NCBI GenBank assembly: GCA_014529385.2
Contig: CM043944.1
Location: 178,862,740 to 178,924,739 of the forward strand
DNA: 62,000 bases
Direction of reading: 5' to 3'
From: Adiantum capillus-veneris
Lineage: Eukaryota > Streptophyta > Polypodiopsida > Polypodiales > Pteridaceae
How positions within the stretch are numbered: position 1 is the stretch's first letter; each line of letters starts with the position of its first letter. Shown in pieces: positions 1 through 13,589 of this stretch. Both the position numbers and the translations under genes were made by a program. The notes under the pieces are model-generated. The model did not search any database. It was not told the origin of the DNA and worked only from the letters and a program-made list of their open reading frames with translations.

Positions 1-489
1 TGTGCGAGCATTCATGTCTCCAAAAACAATGACTTCACCTTGATCCTTGTAATGAGCAATGTCTTCCTCTAGTTCAACAAAGGGCTGATCTCTATCCATA
101 TTCAAGGGAGCATAAAAGTTGGAGTCATAGTGAGGAATATAGCAGCCGGCCACAAACATGACTTGACCATTTGGTGGGCTGATTTTTAGCCATAAGTAGC
201 GTTTATACTTATCTTCTTTGACAATGGAAACATCTTTCAAACCCTTTTTGGTCATACATGCTACGCCTCCTTGGCCTCTTCGTTGCTTTGCATTTTTTGC
301 CCACATCAAAGAATGCACATCGTATTTGTCGAATCCAAGAATTCGTTGCGCATCATGCTCCCATGTTTCGACAAGAAGTATCACATCGGAGTCATTGGTA
401 AGCTCATCAATGCCAATTCCCGCATTCCATGGATACCCGTTACAATTCCAAAAGCTTATTCGCAAGCGTGAGTTGGTCTCATAGATCAT
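1..489 (-). CDS. LINE ORF2, N-terminal endonuclease domain (partial)
   Basis: Reading the minus strand from an ATG at 489, one frame stays open for 163 codons to the window edge. It encodes the start of an apurinic-type (APE, exonuclease-endonuclease-phosphatase) endonuclease as found at the N-terminus of L1-type LINE ORF2. Visible motifs are the early FWNCNG asparagine, the catalytic glutamate in VETWEHD, a GGVACM stretch, and VFGDMNAR, the GDFN-type motif near the edge. In the family this domain nicks target DNA and the reverse transcriptase that follows primes from the nick. The reverse transcriptase lies outside the window. The ATG lies six bases beyond the ORF1 stop and in the same frame. 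I saw no stop or frameshift, so this is a fairly recent copy. Domain assignment is confident. Confidence 0.85.
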   Translation of the reverse strand, partial: MIYETNSRLRISFWNCNGYPWNAGIGIDELTNDSDVILLVETWEHDAQRILGFDKYDVHSLMWAKNAKQRRGQGGVACMTKKGLKDVSIVKEDKYKRYLWLKISPPNGQVMFVAGCYIPHYDSNFYAPLNMDRDQPFVELEEDIAHYKDQGEVIVFGDMNART

Positions 490-495
490 GTGTCC

Positions 496-1509
496 CTATT
501 TGTTGGGTGGACTTGCATCCTCCTCAAGTGGCTCCTCTTCATGAGATGATACCTTAACCTTCTTGCTTCTTTCCTCATATGCTTTGCGACGTACATTTTG
601 TTGCATAAGAGTGCGATCCTCATATACATTACAACCCGTTCCTTTGAGGTAGATCCAACCATTGTCAAGGATGATCTTTCTCTTTACCTCATCAGCCATG
701 GTACATACAATAGGTCTTTCTCCCGAGCGAGGGACTCCTTGTTTTCCAACTCGATGTGCACCATAAGCCATGATTCCTGACATGCCAAAGTGTGTAGCAA
801 AAAACTCTTCAATAGCAACTGCAAGAGATTGGGGTGTTTCCAAGCTTTCCTCCTTGATTCCACGAATGACGATGTTCTTTGAGCGTTTTTGTCGTTCGTG
901 CAATTCTTGAGTGTCCACATTCTCTACATTCTTTGCTTGGACAACGGCTTGCGTGATAGAAGATATAGAAACCACACTATCCTTACATATATCAGCCCAT
1001 GATTTGGATGCATTTCTCATCTCACATACATCATGTCGTATTGTATCTATTGTTTCCTCTTTCAATACATGATCACTCACAACTTTGCTCAAGCGCTCTT
1101 TCAATACATTCATGTCAACAAGAGAGCGTTTACATTCTTGAACTTCAGTCTCAAGATACATCAAGCGTGTTGTTTGCATTTCAAGAACCTTCTTGAGGTG
1201 CTCATTCTCCACAACGAGAACTCTTAAAGTACCATTCTCCATTGCAAGTGCGCGCAACTCTTCACCTTGTTTGTTGACGGTTTCTTGTAACGAGATCAAG
1301 TAAGCCATGATCATTGCTTCCGTTGTTGTAGATGATGTGGTTGGATTAGCATCCAAATTCCTTGGAGATTTTGCATCATTCTCCATGGCGAGTGTGGCTT
1401 TTCCACCCTTGCGAGTTTTGTCTGACATTGCCTTCAAGTCGGCAACAAAAACGCAAAGTTTTGACAGTTTTTTCAGTTCTGAGATGCTGTTATAGCAAAG
1501 CCTTCCATT

Positions 1510-1515
<6 letters not shown>
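496..1515 (-). CDS. LINE ORF1 RNA-binding protein
   Basis: Open frame of 339 codons. The first Met is at 1515; a second at residue 30 (1428, MSDKTRKGG) may be the real start because the first 29 residues look untypical. Order of parts: a Ser/Thr-rich N-terminus, a coiled coil at about residues 70-150 with regular Leu spacing, then an RRM-like domain from about residue 205 (KNIVIRGIKEE, then HRVGK and RPIVCTM). This coiled coil plus RRM layout is that of L1-type ORF1 proteins, which trimerise and bind the LINE RNA. It ends in an acidic and Lys-rich tail and a TAG; ORF2 starts two codons later. The (AG)n tract sits directly upstream. No inactivating change seen. Confidence 0.8.
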
Positions 1516-1517
<2 letters not shown>

Positions 1518-1598
<81 letters not shown>

Positions 1599-1606
1599 GA
1601 GAGAGA
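1518..1606. repeat. (AG)n microsatellite
   Basis: About 89 bp of AG dinucleotides with one GGGA interruption, abutting the 5' side of the LINE ORF1. Arg-Glu and Ser-Leu repeat frames across it are artefacts of the repeat. The stretch 1607-1771 beyond it holds nothing I recognise. Confidence 0.95.
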
Positions 1607-1768
1607 TGGACATAGACAGATATAGAGCGAGACCAAGAAAAAATCTACTTTTCTGTAGGTTATTTGCTAGTGTTTGTTAGTCGTCTAATATCATCCAAAC
1701 ATGGATAGAGTGAGAAAAACAAGAGGGGTTTTCTAATAGGGACATAACACTGGAAGTACTGGCTAAAA

Positions 1769-4250
<2,482 letters not shown>

Positions 4251-4532
4251 ATCGAAAACCGGAGGACACACCCTTACCACAATGGGGAGAACACACCTTT
4301 TTTTTTAGGGTTTTGAAGCAATTTTTGAAACGGCTGAATGCTGCACTGTCAATGCATCCGAGCAGGACGAGTTTAACTATGCAGGGACTGGTGTGCAGTT
4401 TATGATATGCTACCAATACACTGAGGTGAGTTTCTCTAAGGCGAGTTTCTCTGCAGGGGTTGTCGTGCAAGCTTCGGCATGGAGATGGGGCTGGCGCGAG
4501 CAGGCTACAACAAAGGAGGCTACGACATAGGG

Positions 4533-4535
<3 letters not shown>

Positions 4536-4572
<37 letters not shown>

Positions 4573-4604
4573 TAGAGAGAGAGAGAGAGATAGAGAGAGA
4601 GAGA
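4536..4604. repeat. (TA)n/(GA)n compound microsatellite
   Basis: About 35 bp of alternating TA followed by GA repeats. It continues to about 4800 as a loose purine-rich low-complexity stretch. The stretch 4251-4535 shows no recognisable gene. Confidence 0.9.
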
Positions 4605-4869
4605 GACGAAGAAGGGACAGGGATTATATGGTGATAGGGAGAGAGAGAGGAAGAGGGGAGTGGGAAAAGAGGAGGACGTTGAGGAAGGAAGGGCAGTTGT
4701 TGGAGGAGTAGATGAAGGAAGGGAGGCTGGCTTCAGGAGTAGATAGCGAGAAGGTGGAGGAGAGGGAGGATGTTGGAGGAGGAGGAGCAAGGGAAGAGGA
4801 GGAAGCACATGGGTAGCAAGAGGATGAAGAGGAGGTAGGTAGGGTGTTTGTTAGCAGCAAGCTAACGTG
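4605..4869. other. Purine-rich low-complexity stretch
   Basis: A strongly G+A-biased plus strand, full of GAGGAGG and GGAAGG words. The Pro/Leu/Ser-rich frames seen on the minus strand come from this composition. No gene seen. Confidence 0.5.
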
Positions 4870-5769
4870 GATGCCATTTTTCAGACTTCTCCTTATAAAA
4901 ATAATTATTATTTTGATAGTCGGGAATATTGTAACTCCTATTTTCTTGGTAAACTTTCTTGGTAAACTTTGTAATGAATGATCCGGGGCTACAAGATTCC
5001 AGATTGTCTCAGCCATTTAATTTCCAGCTTTGGTAGAACTACAGATTATTACTTTTGACCACCCAAAAACCTTGATTAAGGTATAAAAGCCAATTTTTTT
5101 TATAATTTTTGGATAAGAAATACACAGCGTGAGCTAACAACGCTCACTTCTCTCCTTCTTGCGCTTCCTACTCCCTCCCCGGTTGTCACATTGCGATTGA
5201 GTTTGTTGTATTGCAACCGCAGGTAAGAGCTCTACGCATTGACGTAAGCCATTCACAGTATTTCATAGCTTTTGGCATCGCCGACCCGCGGCCTAATTTC
5301 ATCATAACTAGGAATTTACACTTTTAAAACGAAAATGAAGCATAGGCGGGATATTGGGGCATCATTGCTAAGCATTTAGATGCATTCTGGGCCGAAAACG
5401 ACTAGGTCAAAAATCCACTGCTGTTAATAATTGCGATTTTGGAACTTGACCTAAAGTGGGGTTTGAGGTCATAGGCATGTGTGCATAGGTCTTATAAACT
5501 TGTCCTAGAAGTTTTGTTACGTTTGGATGTCATTTGATGCTGTAACGGATGTGATTTGCTTGCCAATGAGCGATTAGCTTTGGGTGATTTCAGTCACTCG
5601 AGTGTAGCTTGAGTTAGATGCGAGTTTCTAGTTGTTTTCCAAAGGATTGACAACCTCTTGTAGCCTCTTTGCACTAGTCGAGTCAGCTTCGTCCCATGGT
5701 TTGACAAATTAATCATGGTTCTCGCTAATACTGCAATAAGATAGGATGGTGAGGTTAGACATCCGTCCC
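4870..5769 (+). repeat. Probable 5' LTR of gypsy element 1
   Basis: The right end is set by a primer-binding-site-like sequence starting at about 5771. A promoter-like GTATAAAAG lies at about 5078. The segment near 5645-5700 (GGATTGACAACCTC and following) resembles 32870-32930 near the 3' end of the composite, where a TATA-like word at 32277 has matching spacing. Identity between the two ends is low, so they belong to two members of one family or to a very old pair. The left boundary is a guess based on the spacing in the 3' LTR. Confidence 0.4.
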
Positions 5770-5770
5770 A

Positions 5771-5790
5771 CATTTGGCGCAGCTTCCGGG
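5771..5790 (+). other. Primer-binding site of gypsy element 1
   Basis: The sequence TTGGCGCAGCTTCCGGGGA lies just inside the inferred 5' LTR end. It resembles the PBS of plant Athila/Tat-type gypsy elements (TGGCGCC...GCCGGGGA, complementary to the 3' end of tRNA-Asp) with a few mismatches. It primes minus-strand DNA synthesis in an active element. Confidence 0.55.
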
Positions 5791-7744
5791 GAACGAAGAG
5801 ACCTAAACTAGGGAAAACACGAGCGTCTTGTCTAATTGTCCTTTAACTTCCTCTAGGTTCGCCTAGAGTTCAAAACTCTCTTTTAAAAACCGCATACCTT
5901 AAGGTTGCCGTCTTTTGCTTTGTAGAGGTAGCTTGGAAGTAATTGTACTTGCTGAGTACCTTTAGGACTGTAGGATTGTAGATTTAGATTAGGATTTGGA
6001 GAATGATTGGCAGACGAGACAAGTCTTAAGATCAAGACTCTGAAAAACATAAAAAACACAAGAAAAACGAGTGCTTGTGGACACTTTCCCAACCCCATTG
6101 CATGAGAAACTAGGAGTAGGATAAGTAGGATCCGAGGTGGATTTCATAGCATTGCTCTCTCTAAAAGAATCAAGTGTGAGTTGTTATGTAAGGTTGCAGA
6201 ATTTTAGGTCTACGGCTAGAAATAGCACGGAAAGACTCGAATTCACTCAATCCAACTGGGAAGTAAGCCTAAGAGTTGTCTGAACTAGTGGGTAAGCTCA
6301 AGGACACTTCGAGGTAAAAATTTCAAGAAGCTAACCAAAACTCAGATTATTTACTTTTTCTTGACTTTTTAGGCCAAATTAAGTTTTGACTTGATTTATA
6401 GGCTTAAAAAACATCATAAAAAGACTGTCTTTGAGAAAATTGCAAAAAAGTGCTCATTTCAGCCTCAAGTTAATAATCGTGATTATTAACTTTTTGCTCT
6501 AAATTAGCCAAGACTCATATCATTGATTCATTGCATGTGTACAAACAACTTTTGTAAAGGCTCAAAAGATTTGGATCACTAAACTCGCAAAAAATTGGGT
6601 GAAAACTAAAGTTTGTACTGACTTTTTGAATCTTGAGTGTGAATTGAGGAAAAATTTATCCAAACTTGTTGAAAATTGATTCATAGGCTTATATTGATTT
6701 GATAAACAAGTCTATATGCTCAGTTGACCAAAAACTTGTAAGATTTTGTAAAAAATAAATAATCGTGATTATTTACTTCTGCCTTGTTTTTGAAACTTTT
6801 TTACCAAGTTGGCATACCACTAGCTTTATCATGTTGTAATAAGCCCACAAACCAAATTTGGTAAGATTTGGATCACTGGAGTGAAAACTGTGACAAAAAT
6901 TACAAAGTTAGTCTACAGACAGGTAATTGATGATCATTTGACCAAGAATTGTTTAAACTTGATGAAAATTGGCTAGTGACCTTAACATAAGGTGTTTAAT
7001 AGATCTGTGTCAAAGTTGGGACAAAGATTTGCAAAAACTTGTCAGGATTAAATAATCGTGATTATTTACATTTGCTTCAAAACTTGGTGATTTTGCAATT
7101 TTGAGTATACCACAAGGTCAAGCACATCAATTGGACCCCACAAATCAATTTTGGTGAAATTTGGACCACAAAAGTGAGACTTAAGCCAGATTCTCGAAAT
7201 CAGAGTCTGCGGACACGGAAGAGTGGGTATACTTGATCAAATTTTGTCCAAACTTGTTGAAACCTGCCCAAGGGCTTTAACAAGTTGTATACTTGCCAAA
7301 CCAATCCAAAAAGTGCAAAAAAGTGACAAAAGTAAATAATCGCGATTATTTACTTCTACAAATTTGACTTTTGGGCTTATACATTGTTAGACCAACATAA
7401 TATAAGGCCATTGAAATTTTTTTGGTTCAATCAGATCAAAATTAGTACAGATACACTCAATTTACAGATTGTAGATTAAACCTTTGGTTTTGCTAAGCTG
7501 AATTTGAAAGTCAAAATTTTGACTTCCATAGCACGAATTGAAGTGAAATACAGAGACCAATCACTGGAGTTCTCAAGAGCTCTACTGTCCTTGTAGAAAA
7601 ATAGCTAACTTGATAAATTTTGTACAGGAATCAGGTTGCAGAAGAGGAATCAGTGACTTGACAGAAAGTTGCAATTGAATCAAGTGGAAGTTGACGACAA
7701 GTCAATCTAAGGTGAGTACTCAAACCAGGGCTTCATAAGTCTAT
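5791..7744 (+). other. Long untranslated leader of gypsy element 1
   Basis: About 1.95 kb between PBS and gag, A+T-rich and without long frames. It contains the ~287-bp repeat array listed separately. Long leaders of this kind are known in Tat/Athila-type gypsy elements. Apart from the repeats I recognise nothing in it. Confidence 0.5.
6469..7353 (+). repeat. Diverged ~287-bp tandem repeats carrying a 22-bp palindrome
   Basis: A 22-bp near-perfect palindrome recurs at 6469-6490, 6755-6776, 7048-7069 and 7332-7353, giving spacings of 286, 293 and 284 bp. Each copy has arms of the form GTAAATAATC / GATTATTTAC round a central GT or GC. The last copy is a perfect palindrome; the first uses GTTAATAATC / GATTATTAAC, so both arms changed together. 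The sequence between palindromes also repeats at lower identity: GATTTGGATCACT and CCAAACTTGTTGAAA recur in phase. The spacers have drifted far more than the palindromes. A half motif lies at 6345-6354 and a degenerate one at about 5423. Confidence 0.85.
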
Positions 7745-9594
7745 ATGAACCTTAGATCCAGTCGTGTAATAGGAAATCAAGGCCTATTCAGAGAAAACAC
7801 CAGTAGAGTATTCACTGAAGAAAGCATAAATCAAGGCAATTCCTTGCACACAATTCCTGAAGAAGTCTCGGACACTTTTTCAGATTCAACATCCGAAATG
7901 TCTTCTTACTCGACTGACTCAAAAACCGGAACGACAATGCGCTACAAGCATATCCTCTCTTTTTACAAGACTAATCGTCATGGAGCCTAGGTTTACTTGG
8001 ATGCTAACAAGAGTATGCTATTCGGATTGATGATCATGGTATTGAGTTCGAAGAAGAGGTTAGGGCAAACAAACAAGGAAAAATATACATGGATCGAAAC
8101 GGAACTCAATATGTACAAGTCAAAAACCATGATGTGATAGAAAAATAGGGATTAGAAGTAAGCACTATAATCCCAGACATGTCAGCAAAAGAAGGACCAC
8201 CAACTTTGGAATTCGAGGGATACGGTCAAGTAGACTTGAAGCCATTGAAACGGCTTAGTACGGATAATCCTAGGATCGGAGTCTATTGTTGGGAAGATAG
8301 AAACATAAAAGATCTTTGGTGAATTTCTCATGCTAGACCAGGACAATTAATGGCCATGAAGATCATCTATCTCTTCAAAATCAAAGATAAGGGATCTGCA
8401 GATCTACCAACTTACTTGTTTAGGAATTGTTATAACAACAACTTTGTTATGATGACTCCTGAGGAGGTAGAACAAACCAAATACTAGGGGTATTACATAC
8501 GGGATTGGATATTGGGTCAAGGACCAAAAACCACTCCAAGAAACGAACATCGTGAGAGATCATCTAAGAGTAATGTGAAGAAACCAGAAACCACCTCATC
8601 ACGTAGAAAAATGAGTGACACTAAGGCCAGCCCAGGCCTACATGAGTCACTATTTCTGACAGACTGGTTTGAAGGACTCGGAACAGGACCAACTCCCAGA
8701 AGACCGGGAGTTGAACCAAATAAAAATGTTAGACCAGCTGATTTTCAGAAATGGGTCAGAAAATACAGTGGATCCGGGGATCCATATGACCACTTTGCAA
8801 GCTTCAAGCAAGCGCTAAGTGCAGAGCATATATTCGATTTCCATAATCAATTGGAGGGGTTTGGAATGACATTAGAAGGAAAAGCTTTGACATGGTTCCA
8901 AAACATTCTACCAAGGTCAATCATGGATTTGAATACGTTAGCTCAAGGATTTGTAGTTGCTTGTTCTAAAATGGAAATTAAACATAATACGATAGCTCAA
9001 ATCTACAGCTTTAAACAGAAACATGGTGAGTCTATTAGGGATTGTGCAACTCGAATGAAACAATACATTGCCAGATGCCCAGAGATGGAGATACCTATAG
9101 AAGAGCGACTTGTCTCATTGTTTCTAGAGGGACTGCTAAACAAAGAACATCATGCTATACTCTATAGTAAAAATCATACAACCCTAGAGGCGTGTGTGTC
9201 TGATGCTATCGACCTAGGAGATAATTATGAGATCTTTAATGAAGAGGATGTCCCTAAGGACAACCAAAGCGAGAAGACTGCATCCACAAAACCAACACAA
9301 GTGGGAACGGCTGCTACAGCACCACTCTCAACCATAGAAGATATGCTAAAAAGGATGAATGACATGATGGACAATATGCAAAAAGCACCTATGAGAGGAC
9401 CAAGACAGGGGATATCCCCACAAGGACAACCAATTAGGCCACAAAAATGGTGTGCAATCGAGGGTAAATGGACCAACCACGAGACCCATGAGTGCTACTT
9501 CAGACCTAAGTATGATAGGAATGTTCAGTACGTGCCCATGAGGCCACAAGTACAATCCATGTACAAATATCAGCCTGATATGTCTCAAGTTTAA
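7745..9594 (+). pseudogene. gag of gypsy element 1
   Basis: The reading begins at ATG 7745 (MNLRSSRVIGNQGLF) and is interrupted by stops at about 7988, 8148, 8322 and 8488 with one frameshift. It then runs open from 8512 to the TAA at 9592-9594. The start at 8512 is not an ATG, so the open part is an internal segment. The capsid-like core is clear: QKWVRKYSGSGDPYDHF, MTLEGKALTWFQNI, FKQKHGESIRDCATRMKQYI and LEGLLNKEHHAILY match the retrotransposon gag (UBN2-like) domain, which forms the virus-like particle. The segment ends with a Cys/His-containing block (KWCAIEGKWTNHETHECYF) that looks like a first zinc-binding motif. Confidence 0.75.
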
Positions 9595-11140
9595 CGACCA
9601 CCAATGGGTATGGAAAGACCTCAACCTATGTTGGGATAACAACCTCCTTATCCAGGACATAATGTGGTGCCTGTAAAGTACATGCACTAAGAAGCAGTCA
9701 TAGATGAATAAGCATTAGTGCCTATTACAACCTATGCGGAGCCTACTCCATCTATAGTAATGGTAGAGGGAGATTTGTATAGTCCACAACCACCAACAAT
9801 GAACGAAACCATGACTTATGCTCCATTGGAGCTCGCAGCAATGTATTATGTAGCTAATCAAGGTGTTAGACCTCCCATGGGAAGACCCATGATGAAGCCC
9901 AGAACAGGAAACTGACATAAATGTGGTGTTGATAACCATTGGAAGAATGAATGTCTAGAGCCTAATAAAAACCTCAAACCAATTGAAGCCTATTGCATAC
10001 AATGTTGCAAAAAGGGAGGAAACTTTTCGAAAGATTGTCCTAAGAATCCTTTGAACAAGGGAAAAACTTTAGTCAACGTAGTCCAAGTGACGCCTAGTAG
10101 CTCATCGAAGAGCGAACCAATTGTTCCAATCAAGGTAATCACTAGAGCCCAGGAAAAGAAAAAGAAACACAATTCCTTTGATGATTTTGAGAACACACAA
10201 GTTTCTTCTCAAAGAATCAAAAGGAGCAGAAGCAAAAGATATGAGATGAGAAAACAAAAACAACAGGTTGAAAATGAAGAGAAAGCAAAAATTCTAGGCC
10301 ATGACAAGTCAAAAGAAACTGGCAGTGAATTCAAGGAAACAACCGTGAAATCTGGAGGATCCATTCTGGTTGATAAAATTTTTGAGCCTATCAATGCCAC
10401 CTTGGAAGCCTACCAAGCAGGAATTAAAGCGGGCCAAAACATGGAAAACAAATAGAAAAACTATCCATCTCCAGACATGAAAGCAGCTAAGCTGGAAGCT
10501 TATCAAAATTTGGTAAGAATCACGCAGGAAATGCTGGACAAACAGAAACCCAAGCTTGATAGTATTGCAAAATCGGAAGAGCTTGCAGTAGAAGAAACAA
10601 AAGAAAAATCCGATGTGGTGGTAGAACCCCACCTTGAAACAAAGGAACCAGAGCTCATAGTGCCGGACAGTGAAGATGCCTTAGAAGGAATTCCATTCGT
10701 AGAGGAAGACTGGCCAGGACACTTATGGAAAAAGGTAAGGGAGATCAATGATGGGAGCCTAACTTTAAAGTTGGCTCCTATAGAGGAATTCTGGTTGGAT
10801 AACCTAACATCTAATATAAACATGGATATACAATCCTTATACGGGGATTGTGGATCAGAGGCTTCACGAATATCTAAACCAATGACATTTTAAAAATTAC
10901 CTTCTTACTTGGGAGATAACGAAGATGAATCTATCATTTGCAAAACCACTCGAGTCAAAAGAGCCAAACAGACCCTAGATGTAGACAACATTCATTCAAT
11001 CATGTCTACACCTATCCAATGCACTCTTACTTTGGGAGAATTGTTGAAACTTAGGCCATACTTATGAAACAATTTGCAAAAAACCCTAGAAAAGGTGAGG
11101 ATAACGGGGTTAATCTCTAAGAATCTGGGAAACTCAAAAA
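9595..11140 (+). pseudogene. gag nucleocapsid and linker region of gypsy element 1
   Basis: After the stop at 9592 the frame continues in pieces. A CCHC zinc knuckle begins at 9913, but its first Cys codon has become TGA (then HKCGVDNHWKNEC). A second, irregular one (CIQCCKKGGNFSKDC) follows. After that come a Lys-rich, probably disordered linker (10051-10455) and an acidic segment (10477-10893). The block GGSILVDKIFEPINATLEAY at about 10351 is closely matched in element 2 at 27343, showing the two elements are relatives. Zinc knuckles bind element RNA during packaging. Several stops make it non-functional. Confidence 0.65.
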
Positions 11141-11995
11141 ATGAAACGGAAAACAAAGAGAGAAAACAAAGAGATTCGATCTGTTCCTATGAATAAGGTT
11201 GGAGAATATTATGAAGGGGAAGAAGGAAACACTACCCTCCCAGTGAAGTATAATGACATTGAAACCATGGCAATACTGGATAGTGGATCTGGCATAGCCA
11301 TACACACTAAAGCAGTATGGGAATCCTGGGGATAGCCAACCATTAGACAAATGCGAGTGAAATTGCAATTGGCTGACGGACACATTGAAAGACCATTAGG
11401 GCTACTAGAAAAAGTGATAGTCAACTCCTGTGGAATTGAATATCAACACACTTTTGCCATAGTAGACTTTGGGAAAAAACTCAACTATGAAATCATATTG
11501 GGAAGACCTTTCATGCAGCAGGTAAAGCTTATCCAAGATTGGGGAAATGACTATTTGTACTTGAAGCAAGTGGGATCTATAACAAGAGTCAATCTAAAAG
11601 ACCACACCTATAGAGACGTCTTGAAAACACCCATCCAAGAGTTTGATTCAGTCTCTTCAGGTGAAACTAAACTTCCATCTTAGCTAAACAAAGACACTCC
11701 TATTTGGATGTGCGGAGCTTCAGAAAATGGAAGCTTAAGACGAGAGGAATGTATCCTAGAAAGGGATTGTACAGACGAAGCCTACATACCTAAACCCTTT
11801 TTAGAACATTTTTTCGAACCATTCGAGTGGACTCAAATTTTAGCGACGATGGATGTGTGCATGAATACATCTATGCCTACTAAATTTTGCAATGAGGATG
11901 GCTACGACATAATTCCCATCCAAATGATGTCAGTCCTTAACATTGAAAACAAGGATGAGGAGACAAAGGACTTGATGAAAGCTCAGTAGGTCTTT
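11141..11995 (+). pseudogene. Aspartic protease region of gypsy element 1
   Basis: From 11188 the frame reads NKVGEYYEGEEGNTTL, then AILDSGSGIAIHTKA with the catalytic DSG triad, a TAG at 11333, then LQLADGHIERPLGLLE and YEIILGRPFMQQVKLI. The last block is the ILGRPFM motif of retropepsins in this gypsy group. The protease cleaves the gag-pol polyprotein. A further acidic segment to about 11995 (PKPFLEHFFEPFEWTQ) is conserved in element 2. Two stops break it, and the sequence is cut at about 12040 by the kinase-like segment. Confidence 0.75.
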
Positions 11996-12036
11996 TTGGA
12001 CCTCTATTACGATGCAACTGATGAGTTGGATGAACA

Positions 12037-13121
12037 CTAAGCTACCTCAGAAGATTTGGGATCTGTCATATTTGTTTTGGTGCATGAACCCCAATCCACA
12101 ATGCCGGCGTAAACACCTTTTTCGCCAACATGCAGCATCATATTACGAGAGTGTAGATCATTGTGGAGGTAGTTATGCATATGTATATACTTCAGAGTTT
12201 GGAGGAGAGCATTGATGATCTGCAAAATATTCTCCTGGAATAGCTCTACTGTTCCTGCAGTGAGTACGTAATCGCGAATGACAGGCTGGTTGCCGTCTGT
12301 AGTGCATTCTTTTATCCATTGCTCCACATGGCTGCCATTCCAAAATCGTGAAATGAGCATAGGTCGGTCCACGTGGCGCACCATGGTAAGAGGGTAGATA
12401 ATACCACGATGTGAAATGTCCAAAATTGTTGCTTCGTCTTTGACCTGTTGCTCCATGGTGGGCCCATGTAAGTGTACTTTTAACACTTTTGCAGCATACA
12501 CTTGATCTTTGAAAGTGGGATGTGAGACATCCACACGCTTCACATGTGCCCATCTTCCCTCTCCCAGCTGTGGAGCTTGGATATTGAAGACGAATGTGTC
12601 GGGTAAAAGGTGTAAAATACGTGGTAGCTGAGAGAGGTCTAATGCAGCAACGGATGATGCTGCAGGCTCTGTTCTAAGAAGGATTTCTGGTTCAACAGCA
12701 GCTTCGGAAGAGTTTGCTTCCACTCATGCACGCTTTGCTGCTCTTTCTAACTTTTCCTTGCTCTTGAACTCCGTATAAAGCTGTTGCACAAGATGTATGC
12801 ACTCAGCTATGTTTGGCAAGGAAGTAATTGCAGGATTTTTCAGTTCTTGAAAGGTTTTCATGATCTGTCCAATGGTTTGTTTGACCATGTTTACTAAAGC
12901 ACCTGATGGCAGGAAGGCTATGCCAAAATAGCTGGTGCAAACTCTGCCTGGAGCTGCTCAAACACAGACTTGGTCAGAGTCTTTGTAAGCTGATAAAAAT
13001 GCTCCAGAGTGACAGGGTTTAAACAAGGCCTAATCTCTGCCTCTGATATGTAACGAAAGTGTCTCACAATCACTTCGGAGACGAACTTTTGTTGATGTTT
13101 CGCTAGCTTCGTGTCTGCCAT
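12037..13121 (-). pseudogene. Kinase-like gene, broken and 3'-truncated
   Basis: Starts at ATG 13121 (MADTKLAKHQQKFVSEVIV) with an alpha-helical N-terminal domain. Near 12925 a one-base loss shifts the frame (QAEFAPA continues as YFGIAFLPSG). An in-frame TGA lies at 12724-12726. The kinase-like domain then follows: YAAKVLK with the ATP-anchoring Lys, a helix DEATILDIS, the catalytic loop YLHNDLHSRNMML (HRDxxxxN-type, with Asn replacing Arg), and IVDWG in place of DFG. The sequence ends about 12 residues later at the junction with the gypsy element, so the C-lobe is missing. HNDLHSRN with DWG suggests an atypical protein kinase or small-molecule kinase; substrate unknown. It is not a processed copy, because a promoter and probable 5'-UTR intron are present upstream. 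Confidence 0.65.
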
Positions 13122-13319
13122 ATCTGTATGACAAAATTATAAATTAAGAATCTTACGAAAAGATTGTACACCATAGTAACAGTTATTATATAATGATGTT
13201 AACCCTATATATATTAAATGATGATACAAATTTATTAAACAATATTAAATTATTACAAATTAAAGAGAAAATCTTCTGATTACAAACCACATTGTGCGAA
13301 TCGACCATGAAAATTAAAT

Positions 13320-13320
<1 letters not shown>

Positions 13321-13406
<86 letters not shown>
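13321..13406. repeat. (AG)n microsatellite
   Basis: 86 bp of pure AG repeats inside the presumed 5'-UTR intron of the kinase-like pseudogene. Confidence 0.95.
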
Positions 13407-13408
<2 letters not shown>

Positions 13409-13589
13409 TGAGATGCTCTCATCACAAGAACTGGACCCTACTATGTGCAGAATTGTGAGATGATGAAAGAAATCACATCTAAAGGATTGGAAAATCGTAC
13501 ATGTGAACAGCTCAGCTAGTGTGAGATATTCTCAGCACAAGTCCTGGATGCTGTTGTAAAATAGATTGATATTTTTTATCATTCTAATC

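Larger units (their letters stand above)
1..1606 (-). mobile_element. L1-like LINE, 5' portion
   Basis: ORF1 followed at once by the ORF2 endonuclease on the minus strand defines an L1-clade LINE whose 3' part lies outside the window. Because ORF1 and its upstream sequence are present, this copy is not 5'-truncated in the usual way. The true 5' end is not defined; it may lie at or within the (AG)n tract at 1518-1606. Confidence 0.75.

Noticed and set aside
4410-5016. Pro/Leu/Ser-rich minus-strand frames of 130 codons
   Set aside because: Produced by purine-rich low-complexity sequence and a TA repeat; no conserved motif.
6469-7353. CRISPR-like array from evenly spaced palindromes
   Set aside because: Spacing near 287 bp, spacers that resemble each other, a plant genomic setting and no cas genes.
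9225-9939. Minus-strand frames opposite gag of gypsy element 1
   Set aside because: Shadows of the plus-strand gag frame, which has family motifs.
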